DNA of 64,000 nucleotides, from positions 3,038,001-3,102,000 of the forward strand of contig ML978123.1 of the NCBI GenBank assembly GCA_010015805.1, read 5' to 3'. The position numbers were made by a program, and so were the translations under genes. This document shows, one piece after another, positions 23,577-35,670 of this stretch (within the stretch, counting starts at the first letter, position 1; each line of letters begins with the position of its first letter). Below the pieces are notes generated by a model. It was not told the DNA's origin. It saw only the letters and a list, made by a program, of their open reading frames with translations, and searched no databases. Origin of the DNA: Rhizodiscina lignyota (taxonomy: Eukaryota; Ascomycota; Dothideomycetes; Aulographales; Rhizodiscinaceae).

Positions 23577-24949
23577 ATGGTCTTCGTACATCTTAATGCC
23601 CTTGCTATTGTTGCAATCTTTCTCAATCTGGCCTGTCATACTACCGGTTTTACTTTACAGTCGCTATGGCCAAATGCTCTCATCACCTCGAGCACGATAA
23701 CGCCGAAGATAATGGTATACATATCCCATTGTTCTTTTACGGGAGAGACTCTCGCTAAAAATAGGACCAGATCGTGGGCTTTTATCCCGATGAGCAATCT
23801 GTCTGGGAGGGCATTCCAGAATTCGATATATTTGGACAAAATATTACAGTGCCAGGACTATCGTCGCAATTCCCACAGGTCCATTGCACGAAGGAGGGGG
23901 ATGTCTGCCAAATGTTGGCTGGCGAAGGAGGTACGTCCTGACTTCTAGCTCCCTATCAGACACCCCATTTTTGCGACCGCCATGCGATCAGATTGATTGA
24001 CTCGACTGCAGAAATCAATGCTGCCTCGTCTATCACTGCGGTAGCATTCTCCCCACTGTTCGACTTCCGCACCACATACTTCATGATCGCCGGTGTCGCT
24101 GGAATCAATCCCGAGATTGCGGGAATCGGATCCGTCACGTTTGCGCAGTTTGTCACGCAGCCTGCTCTCCAATACGAATTCGACGCTCGCGAGAAGCCGG
24201 AGAATTATACGACTGGATACGTACCGCAAGGAAGCCAGTTCCCTTCGCAGTACCCTTCGGAGCTCTATGGAACTGAGTGTTACGAAGTCAATGCGCGGCT
24301 GAAGTCGCTCGCCGTCGGCTTCGCAAAAACTGCGCAACTCAACGACACGGCGGCTGCTGCGCGGTTTCGCGCTACATATCGTGGATACGCACCTTACGCG
24401 GCCGGCACCACGGAACCAGGAGTATATGAATGCGACGCTGCCACCGCAGACGTGTATGTCTCAGGCCGCTTACTCTCAGAAGCCTGGCAGAACTACACCC
24501 ATCTAATCACCAACGGCACGGGGAAATACTGCACAACGCTGCAAGAAGACAGCGGCGTGCTAGAAGCTCTCCTCCGTGCAGACCTAGCAAAGCGCGCAGA
24601 CTTTGCGCGCGCGATTGTCATGCGAACAGGCTCAGACTACGACCGGCAAGCTCCTGAGACCAGCCCAATCGACAATCTATACTTCGGCCAAGACGGCTAC
24701 ACACCCGCCCTGAATAACATCTACCTGGCAGGCGTGAAAGTGGTGCAGGGGATCCTGATGGGCTGGGAGCGCACGTTCAAGCGTGGTATCACGCCGGAGA
24801 ATTACGTTGGAGATATACTGGGATCCCTGGGCGGGAGACCAGATTTTGGACCGGGGAGCATCTTCACCATGGACGGGGAGTCCGGCACGACGCAGCTTAT
24901 GCGGAAAAGGGGCCGAGGGCAGCTCAGGGGCAGGAGGAGACCGTTGTGA
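23577..24949 (+). CDS. Purine nucleoside permease (NUP) family protein
   Basis: Member of the fungal NUP family, named after a Candida nucleoside permease although the fold resembles nucleoside phosphorylases. Three exons (23577-23714, 23765-23930, 24012-24949) with 50- and 81-bp introns close exactly at 413 residues. The N-terminus has a hydrophobic signal-like segment (HLNALAIVAIFLNLACHTTG). Family motifs are EGIPEFDIFGQN, HCTKEGDVCQMLAGEG, EINAASSITAVAFSPLFD, IAGVAGINPE, QYEFDAREKP and YVGDILGSLGGRPDFGPG. The mid-region VYECDAATADVYVSG and MRTGSDYDR are also typical. The C-terminus ends in a very basic tail (RKRGRGQLRGRRR) that I do not associate with the family. Likely role: purine nucleoside uptake or extracellular salvage. 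Confidence 0.85.
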
Positions 24950-25751
24950 AGACAATGCATACCATTGCAATGTTTCAGATAGAGAGAGAATGTCTAGAAT
25001 CTTCTAACGAAATCCTTCAACGCAATCCTTGTCGATACCTCGGAGTCAGCGACGCAGGCGTACCTACTGGCTTCCCAAACGGCTTTTGGAGGCTGATTTC
25101 TCCAAACAGACAAGGATAGATTTTCCCGGTATGACTTGCATGAGAATATGCAAGATGACCAGGACTCTCCGACTGTTTCAATGATAAAGGAAATTGCTGC
25201 TTTGAATCGAAGCATAATTAGCAATATCTGACAACGACAGTTCTGGCGGGGATCTTGAGCAGATTTTGTAATTCAATTGGGTATCATAATTCTATCTCGC
25301 TCCCCACATACGCCATAATCTAGAGGTAATGCATCAGCGTGAGGAGTCCATATCCAAGCGGCTCTGTGCTTCCGATCTCCGAGCAGCACTGGATGCGTTG
25401 GGCAATTGACGCGTTCGACGACATCGTCGCTGGCAGACCTCCTAACCCTAGTATCGGAGCTTCGAAACGTCGACGTTGACAGGTGCGAACTACATGCAAA
25501 TCATCTGTTCCAAACCAGTTCCCAAGCGGTCGGATGGTCGTCTCCGATCGGCTGGAGAAATCGCACCAAGTCCAGGGACCTGCAAGTAGCGCGTGTCGCA
25601 TGAATCATGTGAACCGAGGCTCTTCTCGTCTCCTTGCATTAATAGTCCCGCTATATGATCGTGGCCGTTAACGTCGTCTCAAATCGTGTTATTCAAATCT
25701 ACGTTCCAGACTTGCGCCCAGCGCAAGTCGTACTAAAAATCCGACCTCTCT
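24950..25751. other. Intergenic region
   Basis: 3' flanks of two convergent genes. No gene, RNA or repeat recognised. Confidence 0.5.
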
Positions 25752-27172
25752 CTATGGGTAGGGATACTGGCTTCTGCCAGTGTATTCGAGTCCAGAGCTA
25801 GTGATGTCCGGGCTGCTATGCTGTCCATAGCCATATTCACCACCGCCGCGAACTGTGGTCGAGATATTTGATGCCATTTCGTAAGAGCTGCCGGGCTTGT
25901 TGTCGAACTGCTGCTGGTAATCCCACTCCATTCTGATCTTCTTCATTGAATCCGACGACTCGCGCGAGGACTTGAGTCTCTCAGCTCCATCTGCACGATG
26001 CGTACCGGAGCGGCTCGTGATCATGGAGCTACCACTCTTCTTGTCGGCGGTGTAGCCGCGCGTTCTGTCCCGCTGATTGCGGGACACAAGACACTTCAGA
26101 GCCGGAATTGAGGCGCAGATTATGGCGACGTTGACTTCAACCATGGACCACAGGTTGACCGGCACTGCGTCATGGAATGGATCCTTTGACTGGGTGAAGA
26201 CTCGGATCGAATAAAGTCGTACAATCGAAGCTGTGGCACTGAAGATGCCCATTCCAAAAATGAAAACTAGGGCAAGCTTTTCTTCGGTTGGACGCTGGAT
26301 GGACAGCAATGTCCTGATTGGAAGTGCAATGAGCCAGCAGTCGAGCACGATGTGAATCCCAGATGTAGCTAAAAAGCAGTCAGCATGCAGTGTGCACAAT
26401 CCCCCACATTGGAATCCTACAGTAGAAGAAGGCTGTTGTGTTGATGCAATTGCCTTTGACCGTTCCTGTGAGATCCCACGCCTTGTTGAGTGGGACGCAT
26501 TGTGCCAGCGTCGCTACCTCGGACGCCAAGAAAAAGCAAGCGACAAAAGCAAGCGTCCACAAACACGCACGCTTGAAGAATGAGGTGATTGCTAAGTCAT
26601 GTTAATGAAATCCTGGCGCATTGGAAGAGAAACCGTACCTATTCTCAGATAGAGAAGGAGAATCGATGCTTTGATTGCGTTGACAATGCCATAGTATGTC
26701 GTCTCGATGGCAAGCGTCATCTGTGCCTCGGTATCAGATTTACGCTCCGCACAGACAGTTTCGATATGGGACTGGCTTCATCAAGTACTTACCTTGAGGA
26801 TGCCAACCATTTGGTTCAATGAAAGCTCCGTGCCATGTTTCCCAAGTCCGTACGAGGCCCAGGCGATGTATATTTCTGCCAGATAGCCGCAAGTGATCGC
26901 CTGGATATATCAGCGGAGTCTTTCGCGACGCGCATTCCCATCAACTTACCACCGCTACGCCCATCATGATATCGTCTATTCCAATCTGCTTAACGATGAA
27001 ATATCGCGCGGACAGCCTCACGAAGTAAACGATGGCTACGAGCAACGCATGTCAGCACGGGCTCTCGCTCCCGCTCTGAGTGGCTGTGAGCTCGTAAATG
27101 GCGTGGGAATCACTCACTAGCGACAGCGGTCATGACCGTCGAGACGACGATGAGAACATTTCTTGCCTCCAT
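25752..27172 (-). CDS. Fungal rhodopsin-domain integral membrane protein
   Basis: Multi-pass membrane protein of the fungal-rhodopsin-like (PTH11-related) family. It starts at 27172 with MEARNVLIVVSTVMTAVA and is spread over about six exons. Visible family segments in order: IVYFVRLSARYFIVKQIGIDD (with the D-D motif), AITCGYLAEIYIAWASYGLGKH, TYYGIVNAIKASILLLYLRI, the helix CLWTLAFVACFF, CVPLNKAWDL...GNCINTTAFFY (the conserved extracellular C...W...C loop), and GIHIVLDCWLIALPI. The last helices are followed by a cytosolic tail of about 110 residues, Ser/Arg-rich and then Tyr/Gly-rich. No CFEM domain is present at the N-terminus. Likely a surface receptor-like or sensor protein; ligand unknown. 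Exon borders other than the first two are approximate. Confidence 0.82.
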
Positions 27173-28822
27173 CTTGCCACACCGTGAACAGAGCAAAAAC
27201 AGAGGCAAAACGACGCGAAAGAGATTACAGAGGGAGGAAGTCGCTGGAAAAGGCCATTTGGCAGTCTAAAGTATTTCGGGTCCGCATCAGCTTGCCGCAT
27301 ATCCTCGAGCTGGCCAGCTGCAGAGCAGCATGCAGTCTCATGTCATCCTTCCAAGCACTCCGAACGGAGGATGGCGGCCCTTGCAGTGTGCTTACGCTCT
27401 GCTAGAGAAATGCTTGTCTCGATGGATCAGCATTCTAATGGCCCTAAGTCGCGAAATCACTCCATCCATCTGCAAATCGCTGTGCTGCATCATGGGGCCC
27501 GGCGCATGATTTTCGATGTCCGCCGCGAAAAGTGTGAAGGCGGTCCCACGCTACTGAAAAACAATAACGCGCGCGTTCCGCTGCTGCGGTCGGCGGCCGC
27601 TGCGATCGCACATCTGCTGCAGATCCCGCTCTTCCTGGCAAAAGAACGGGTGATAGGCGAGGCCTTATGGGGCAGCAAGTCCTGCACTGTAAGTGTTTCA
27701 GCACACTACCATACGAACTGGTGGAGCTTCAGCTCCCCACTGCACCACCTCACGATGGGACCGTCCGTCGAACGATTGCCGTCGCGACTTGATAGCCTAC
27801 AAGAGGATAAGGATCTTCGCTGACATGCAAGGTACGCAGGATACGTCGGCGTGAGCCTTTGCTGGTGGAGTGCTGTACGTTAGGGCACGAAAGGGAGCGG
27901 GACGATCAGAATAGCGAAAATACCAGGCCTGTCGTCGAGCTGGATGATGCTTGCAGCCAGCTTCTTCGACACGGCATTGGAAAAGAACAGAGACGAGGAT
28001 CGTTGGCGGCCTCATGCAGCATCTGGCCGGCAACTGCGCTGGTGGGCTCGCCGTTGAAGGTGTTGCTGTCACTTGCTGCAGGCGGACCGGGGGGGTGGCA
28101 GCTGCGAGGCTGGGCGAAAGGGCAGGAGGGCCATGATTCAGGCTAATCGCCCGCGAACCCACCCGATACGAAATAACGTCACCAATGGAACTTCACCACT
28201 GATTGCCGCATTCTTGCTTTGTATAAGATTGTCTCTCACCCGATGCACAGGCCAAATGATGACAGGAACGCGAACACATCGGTAATCGGTATCAGCGCGT
28301 CGCAACTTGATGAGCGCTCTGGGGAGTCGGAGATCCGTTACAACTGAGCCGGGTGTGATGATATTGCCAGAATCCCTCCTGCTTCATGATATGTATTCTT
28401 GCTGAGTAGATCTTTTTCAAACGCCATTTCACATCGGCAACTCATCTTCCGAGCTCTCTGCGTGTATGGTTATCTGTGTCTCCGCAGAATCTATCCCAAA
28501 CGCCATGGGCCATCAGCCAGAGTACCCAGGCCCTGAACAGACTTCCTAATCGGCATACGAAGGAGCTGGTTTCCAGCGAGCGAACAGTCACAGAGCCAGT
28601 ATTGTACAATTCTCTTTAGCACTCGGAAGTCTCCGCATATTGATGAGTTTATATTTGAGGTTGTCAGGAGTAGCTTACCAAGCTTGCCTCAAAAGGTTTA
28701 ACCGCTTGTTGGTTTCGCGGAGGAGAGGCTTCATTGCAGATCTCATACACTCACGAGTGACTAGAGTAGCTCCTTCGTATTCCTCATCGTTCCAAACTGA
28801 CACCACCGACGACTCCTTTTGC
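27173..28822. other. Intergenic region
   Basis: No supported gene. A 150-codon frame at 27371-27823 is opposed by equally long frames on the other strand and lacks family features, so it is not called. Confidence 0.45.
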
Positions 28823-31768
28823 TTACATTGTGGAGTCGGGAGAAGGCCGTATCTCAAGCTCCGCCTGTCCGGATCCATATTTCTCCATATACTCGGGCAG
28901 TGTGAGAGCACCCCAACCTGTCGGAGAAGTCGAGTCCTTGAACATCATTATAGTTGGATGATATAGTTCATCCTTCTGAATCGTCGCGATCTTCGGTTCT
29001 TTCCCCTTGCTGAAGCCCTCAATCTTGAAGAACACGCCATCCTCGATCTTCATTAGAGCATTGCAGAAAGCTTCAAGGGTTAGCGTGCTCTCGCCGTTGA
29101 CCTTTGTAACCGAGACGAGTTTGTTAAGTCCGTACAAGGCTGCCGGGCTCCCAAGGTTCCAATACGATATGTAAACTTCTGAGAATATTTCCGACCCGGT
29201 TTGTCGCTTGGAGTATGGCGGTCTATGAACGTAGAGCCCGCACGTATAGAGGATTTGGGAAGTCTCGATATCGTCCGTGCGAGAGGTGGAGACCTTTTGG
29301 GTGAGCTCTTTACCCTTGCGCACGATCCGAGCATCGTGAGATGGCCCAAAGAACTGCACGTCCAACTGCACTGCGCGTGTGACGATATTGCCGTTTAACG
29401 TTAACAGGATGTCGCCGTCCTCCAGCGGGCCGGTGTATCCAGCGTTGACCTTGCTGACTTGGAATAGATGTGGATGGTCTGGGTCTTCCGCTCCGACTCG
29501 TGCGATCCAATCTGTATTTTCGTTAGCGACATTGGCGAGATCTATTCAGAAGACGTGTTACCTCTGGAAACACCAAGATCTGCGGCCTTTGCGAGCTCAA
29601 GTGTCTCAAACTGCACATCTATGACCTGCAAGTTGCTGAAGTCGCCCATTCGTATCCTGTCCAAAATCGGGAGAAGCTGAACGGTCATCAGGCCGTCATT
29701 TGATTCCGGATAAATGATCCAATTGGCCTTGACAGATCCATCTGCTGAAGCCAGAAGTCCGTTTTTGGTGACGTTCGTGTTGACTTCAACGATGTCAATA
29801 TTCATTGATCTGAAAGACGCTTGGGTGGTCTCTGTGAGTACCACGACAGTCTCTTCGATATAGGACTTGGCGCCTTTTTCCATGCGCAGGAAGTATGCCT
29901 TTTCGCCTTGCGTAACCGGTGCCCCCGAGAATTTGATGGCTCGAACGGACCCGTCCACGAGCGCCGCATCGTACTGCAGAAGGATGCAATTCAAGAGCGG
30001 GTGGATATACCTGACGGTCGCATTGATCTTCAGAGAGGCGCCGACAATGAGAGTGACATGGCAGCGGTTGTGAGGAACCGTGTCTCTCGAAACCAGGACA
30101 TAGCCCTTCTTGTCATCCACAACCATCCCGAAGCCGTCTTTCCAACCTTCGTCATTGTCACTAAAGCAAGTTGGGATATACGTTTCGACTTGAACTAAAC
30201 CAGCTTGGAGTCGCGTAATCGCCTCCGGAATCGAGGGATTTTTCCTGATCGCCATCGTGGCCACACTGCGACTCTGAGGTTCGGCTGGGAGGAAGTCCGA
30301 AATCTTCTCGAACTGCCACAATCCTGTGTTATCGTTACGCTCGCCGATGCTCATTGCCTTCCACTGGCGATCAATCATTGCGATCTCCGTCTTCTCTAAA
30401 TGGAGGTTGGTGAGGCTCCTATATTTGACCTGGGCTCTATGCTGGTCTGCTTCGTGTTAGGTACGACTTCGTTGTTGAGAACATTCTGCTCACCTCTCTT
30501 TGAACGGATGACCCTTATGAATGTGTCCAAGTCGGGTGTTTCTTCGTCATCAACCGACAGAATTAGCGGATCGCCGCTTGAGAGCTTTACAGTTCCACAT
30601 CCACCACTAAACAGGACACCTTTCACTGGAACGCCGTACTCAAGAGCTTTGATATACGGAAGTTCGTGAAAAGACCATCCTCCGAAACAAAATACTCTCG
30701 TCGGGGAAATGTCCGCAAAGTCTTGCACCTTGATGCTGCACGACATTTCTTTTCCGTTGCGCGAAAAGAGAATATCCAGCTCATCCCCAATATGATTGTC
30801 CATGAGCTCGTTCAATGCTGAAAATTGAACGATCGGTTTGCCGTTAATGCGGAGCAAGATGTCTCCGGCCTCTAGATGTCCGGAGGCAGGTCCATCTTTG
30901 AGCACCTTTTCGGCGATGAGCATGCTGACCTCGTCTGGGAAGGCGGATTGGATAGCTTTCTTCGATGACGATTCAAGTCCGAGTCTGCGGCACTCTTCGA
31001 ATGACTTAATGAGCCACTGAGTCTGCAAGGTTCCTCGGCGGACGACATTCCCAGTGAGGATAGTATGCAAAATATGGGCAATGCGATCAAGTGGCACAAA
31101 ATAGTTGATGTTGGCAAGTAAATACCCTGAAGCCATAAGGCCAACTACATGCCCATCAAGAGTGACAACAGGACTTCCTGAGCTGCCACTCTTGGCGCCG
31201 GCTGCTGCCTGGATCATGTTGGTATTGGGGTAACTGCTATTCGAGTTCTTGTCGAGCCTGGAAATGACGCCCTTGGATATACTGAGTTCCGAATCATAGT
31301 CGTTGCCGATGACGCATATCTCGACACCAACACGAGCCTCTTCCGGTTTGAGCTGCAGTCCGGTAAGGTCATGAGATTCTGCGAACTTCGGACAGACTCG
31401 CAGAATCCCAAAATCATGTTCAGGATCGCGGTATATAGGGAACACATCTGCCTGTATATGTGTTAGCCCTCCGACAAAAGGCACAAATGATAAATCTTGG
31501 ACATACTTCTTTCTTGTCCCAGAAGGTGCAGCGACCTCGAAAGCCGCCGGACCCCACGATGTGCTGAGTTCTTGTCAGTAACCAAGAGGTATAAGATCGC
31601 GAACTCAACACTGACCTTGTTTGTCAAGATGTAGCCTCCTTCGACGAGAAACCCAGTCCCGGCAGCGGTATGCACTTCCTCCCCATCCCAAGAGAATGGT
31701 AAGTAGTATCGCAATCGGACAACATGCTTCTTAACCTCTTCGATTGTATCCTGCCACTTGATTTCCAT
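28823..31768 (-). CDS. Nma111-like HtrA serine protease, short paralogue
   Basis: Second Nma111-type protease in the window. Five exons (31768-31616, 31563-31507, 31451-30494, 30446-29562, 29511-28823) separated by 47-55 bp introns close exactly at 913 residues. The catalytic triad is intact: His52 in TN-K|HIVGSGG (split by intron 1), Asp in PEHDFGIL and Ser in KSGSSGSP. It begins at MEIKWQDTIEEVKKHVV, which aligns with [13 protein letters not shown] of the first copy, so the ~75-residue N-terminal region with the nuclear signal is missing. PDZ-like parts (LEAGDILLRINGKPI, LEDGDILLTLNG) and the degenerate second protease half remain. None of its introns matches the single intron of the 831-3965 copy. 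A protease active outside the nucleus is possible. Confidence 0.88.
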
Positions 31769-34146
31769 AGTGGAGGACGGAGTGCTGATAACTGTAGTGG
31801 TGGTTACGTATTTGGGGTAAACTGGATGTTAATATAGTGATCGCCTCTTTCGCGTGCTAGCTCGAGAATGAAGTAGAATGGAGAATGTAAATGTAAATTT
31901 GCACGGCTTATATATATGCTGTATGTGTTGAACTCAAGCGCCTAGTTCAGTGACAGAGCAATTTAAATTCAAGGCCTATTTTTCGTTACCAGGGAGGTGT
32001 TTGCAGGCCTGCAACACAGGAGTCAGTTACAGTTAACCAACCAAATGCTCGGTTTCGGTTCATGAGGCCGTTTCCACTGTAGTGCAAGCGCTTGAGGGTG
32101 AAGACATGTATACCGCACCGCAAAGCTCTGACGCAGCTACCGTTCACCGGTCGTGGGTGTACGATCGGGAACAGTGGAACAAAGAGGTGGGCCTGAAGAT
32201 AGAAACAGTCAGCCGCAAAACAAGGATCGAAGTCATGAACTCGTGGGGCCAGGAAATCAAATACTCACAATTAACAGTCGCCAAATCTTCTGAACCGACG
32301 AATAGAACTCACCAGCTGCAGCATCAGAGCTATCTAGCTTTCGGCGTTCGTGTAACGATTGGTGAATGAAACACAGTTGTCAGTTGAGGTCCAAGCTACT
32401 CGGAAACATTCGATTTTGATCGATTTTCAACTTATGTGCTCTCTGTACGACAAGACTTGAGGGCAGGGCAGAGATTGCCCCGCAGTGGCTGAGTGGCTGT
32501 TAGACATGTGACCGAACCCATCAATCAGATAGATCGAAGGTCTCAATAAAGATCGAACTAGAACAAAGAAAAGCCTATGACACCTGGCGAGCTGGTTCGG
32601 GGTGGCTATGCTGTGGAGGCAAATGGCAAGTGAACGTCGGTCAAGACCGCGAAGAAGAGATCCTTCGACGTGTCGCCCTAAAGAGCTGGAGGGAGTTCCC
32701 ACTATCTTCAAGGCTGAAGAGAGGGCTTTGTGCGAAAAGAGTGACCGAGTACATGCATGTGCGGACGAAGAATATGCGGCCGTCGAAAGGACGCGCTTCA
32801 GCCTAGTTCCGCCCATCCAGGTGCAAGGTTTTCCTGGCGCAAGCCAATTGGGAACCTCCAACAACAGCTGCGCATTTAAAAATGAGTCAGTTATAGAATG
32901 AAGGGTTTTGATGATATAGACCGTTACTGAATGGTCTGAGGCAACCTCGCGGTGCCTTTCAACATCTGCCACGACTGACTAAGCGTCCGCATTGGGAAGG
33001 TCTTAGGCACTGGCCTGCTAGGTGAACTTTACATCTCGGTTGCGGAAAAATTTGGACTCGCTCTCAATCCTCAATTTGTTGTGTTCACGTGGAGGAACGC
33101 TTATACAGGTATTGAGGTTACATTTGACCTTTAAAACGATCAAGGGTTGCGGGTCGGCTCGATCTCCAGGCAGCGGTTGCCTACGCGGTGGACTCTGGAA
33201 AATCCGGATCGTTTGCACCGTACGACGCGTCTCCACGCCTTTCCCCGCGAAAGAGTATTGGGATCTCAACATTTAGCATTGCACGTTGCATCAGCAGTAA
33301 TCAAATTAAGGCGGGGAGGGGCAGAGTGCTGAGGTGAGACCGCAAAGTTAACTTCTAATGGCAGGTTAGATCAACACCTATCGCTCCTCTTCATGAACCA
33401 GCAACGCCGATATTGGAAGTCCTTTGTGGGTTCATCTTGCAGTGGGTGGTATTAGGGCGCGGTCACCACACCTCTCCCCTATAATTCGAGAGCGGTGGAC
33501 TGAAAGAGGTACCGGTACGTGATCCCTTCTGTTGGGTTCAACGGCCGTGCTGTGTATCGAGGACCAGTCTTGTTTTCGAACAAATCACACTCTCTAGTTC
33601 TAATCCTAGCTCTTCGATTCGCAAGCTAGCCTCCAATATCCTATAGTTTCAGCAGATCATTGACAAGGCGCGTCCACTTTATCCTGAGCGATTCGCAACG
33701 TCCCTGTGCCACATATCATGATCAGCACGTCTCAGCAACAACCCCCAACAGGGCCTGAATCTCGTTGGCACACGTACGAGATGTGAGTGACACTGCACGA
33801 CTACTGGCGAGCCAGTGAAATTAACCGCTACCGTTGGCCCGAATGCGGCATTCTTTCCTCGAAGCATCTAGGCGAGACGACATGCTTGAAGCTTGAGAAT
33901 GCGGAGAAGGCAGAGATATGGCCGTAGCACGGACCGACGTCGCATTGGAGAGGCGGCTCGAGAGTAACAATACTCGTCATAATGTGACGTATGCATTATG
34001 GAAGAGTCAGTCGCATCCCTATAAAGCACAACTCCCGTCGTGCGGCAGAGGACCTCACCCCCAACCTTACAAGTCAGAAAGATCTCTTTACTCTCCTTCT
34101 GAAAGCAAGTCAATCCATCATCCAGACCTCCCTCAAATATACCAAG
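31769..34146. other. Intergenic region
   Basis: No supported gene. An open frame of 181 codons at 32427-32972 (minus) has no family features and is not called. A TATAAA element at 34020-34025 serves the secreted-protein gene that follows. Confidence 0.45.
34020..34025 (+). promoter_or_regulatory. TATA box of the second 8-Cys secreted protein gene
   Basis: TATAAA followed by G, 127 nt before the start codon at 34147; this mirrors the arrangement at 16494. Confidence 0.55.
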
Positions 34147-34353
34147 ATGCAGCTTCAATCGATCATCGCCATCGCCGGTATGCTTGTGGCATCACACTGC
34201 GTGCTCGCCGAGCCTGTTCCGAACCTTGGACAGATGCTCGTCCAGAGACAGGACAGCTGCCCATCGGGCCAAGTTGTTTGCCCCCTCGGAGACGATAGCT
34301 TTGAGTGCTGTTTCTCTTCCGCTTGCTGCAGCTTGCCCTGCTGCAACGAATGA
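34147..34353 (+). CDS. Small secreted cysteine-rich protein (candidate effector)
   Basis: Single-exon gene for a 68-residue predicted secreted protein. MQLQSIIAIAGMLVASHCVLA is a signal peptide with probable cleavage after LA. The mature part begins EPVPNLGQMLVQRQ and then holds eight cysteines as C-x6-C-x8-CC-x4-CC-x3-CC, ending NE. Three CC pairs in a ~45-residue mature chain suggest a compact disulphide-rich peptide. The cysteine spacing recalls hydrophobins only loosely: it is too short and has three rather than two CC pairs. No named family recognised. It is isolated, with over 1.3 kb free on each side. Confidence 0.7.
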   Translation: MQLQSIIAIAGMLVASHCVLAEPVPNLGQMLVQRQDSCPSGQVVCPLGDDSFECCFSSACCSLPCCNE

Positions 34354-35670
34354 AGCCGGGCCATCAACAAATACGACAGGAAAAAGCAGAAACTCTCGAG
34401 GATATGGAGATTGCGAAGGAGCATATATGGGACGTCAGTTATATAAGGCCTGTAGGCGATACTGATTCAATGACGGCAAGAGAAACTCTGTTGACAAGAC
34501 TTTAACACAAATATAAATGATGTTGGGATGGCCTGTACGTGCGATAAATTGAATGACAGAGAGTGAAAAATTAAAATGCTATCTTACTGCACATATCCCT
34601 CAGTACCTGAGTGGTCTCAAATGAGAAGAGCCAAATAATAGGGCCAGTAAACAGCTCCGAAAACTTTCTGGTAGGTCCAGATGCGTTCTCTTTACTCCCT
34701 CCTGAAGCCGCTCTAATGAAGTCGTACAGTTTGTATTAGTAATATGTCTTTGGAAGAGATACAATTCTCTAAGCCAATTAGCAATACCAATCTCCTTGAG
34801 TGCACGGGCGATAGATATCAAGGATGCCGAAGGACTTTGGACTTGCCGGAGTGGCTTCGAGTGACATCAAATACGAGAGAGGGTTAGCTTGGTCAATCCC
34901 TGCCTTCATGTTTTGGTCATGACAATTAAAGAGTGGGAGCTTTGGATACGGTTGACCCAGTAATTGCCCCGGTGTTGAAAAAAGGGGAAACAGGAAACCT
35001 GCTCAAATATTTCTCTCTCACGAAGTTGGAGTGGATCTTGCAGAAGAAGACTCGGCTCCTCTCCTTTCGGAACGTTGAATGTAAGGCTGGCAATCTCGGC
35101 ATCTGTTAATCGGGCCGGACAACGGCTCGACAGTCTCCGCTCCCGGCATCAGCCACCGCTATCAGAGTCACGCCACAACGCACCGAGAGCACCTAGTGGC
35201 TGTGTCGATTGCCAACCCCTGCTGACTCACACTATTTCCTCCGTCTTACTAGCTGAACGCCTGATGCGACGCGTCAAACCAAGGTCGTCTTGCAAAGCAC
35301 CACAACGCTGTTCAATGGCTCAGTCGCCATGCTGTCATTTAAGCACATCGTCTTGGGGGCTATGCGGAGACTTTTCAAATGTCTCCATGATATGTATATC
35401 AGGTCGGTTGGCATTCGCGCGAACGCGTCTTCAGAGCGTACACTTTTGTATCGCGCCTGTACGAGTCCCAAAACGTCGTCACTTTGTACCTTTGATCACT
35501 TTTCGACCGAGAGGCGAGCGCCGTTTGTGTCCGCTTTAGGAGGCTTACGATAATTCACACAAGCTTTGCGTGCCTGTTTTTCATTTGATTGATCACAGGG
35601 CTATGCAGAATTGCCTTTAAACTAAAGGTGCCACAACCACTTCAATTCGCAAATCCTCTGGGACGCGATC
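34354..35670. other. Intergenic region
   Basis: No supported gene. Open frames near 35075-35550 overlap on both strands without family features. Confidence 0.45.

Noticed and set aside
27371-27823. 150-codon open frame, plus strand
   Set aside because: No family features; it lies in GC-rich DNA where long chance frames are expected.
32427-32972. 181-codon open frame, minus strand
   Set aside because: No domain or signal peptide, opposed by another long frame, and mixed composition without a fungal gene-like N-terminus.
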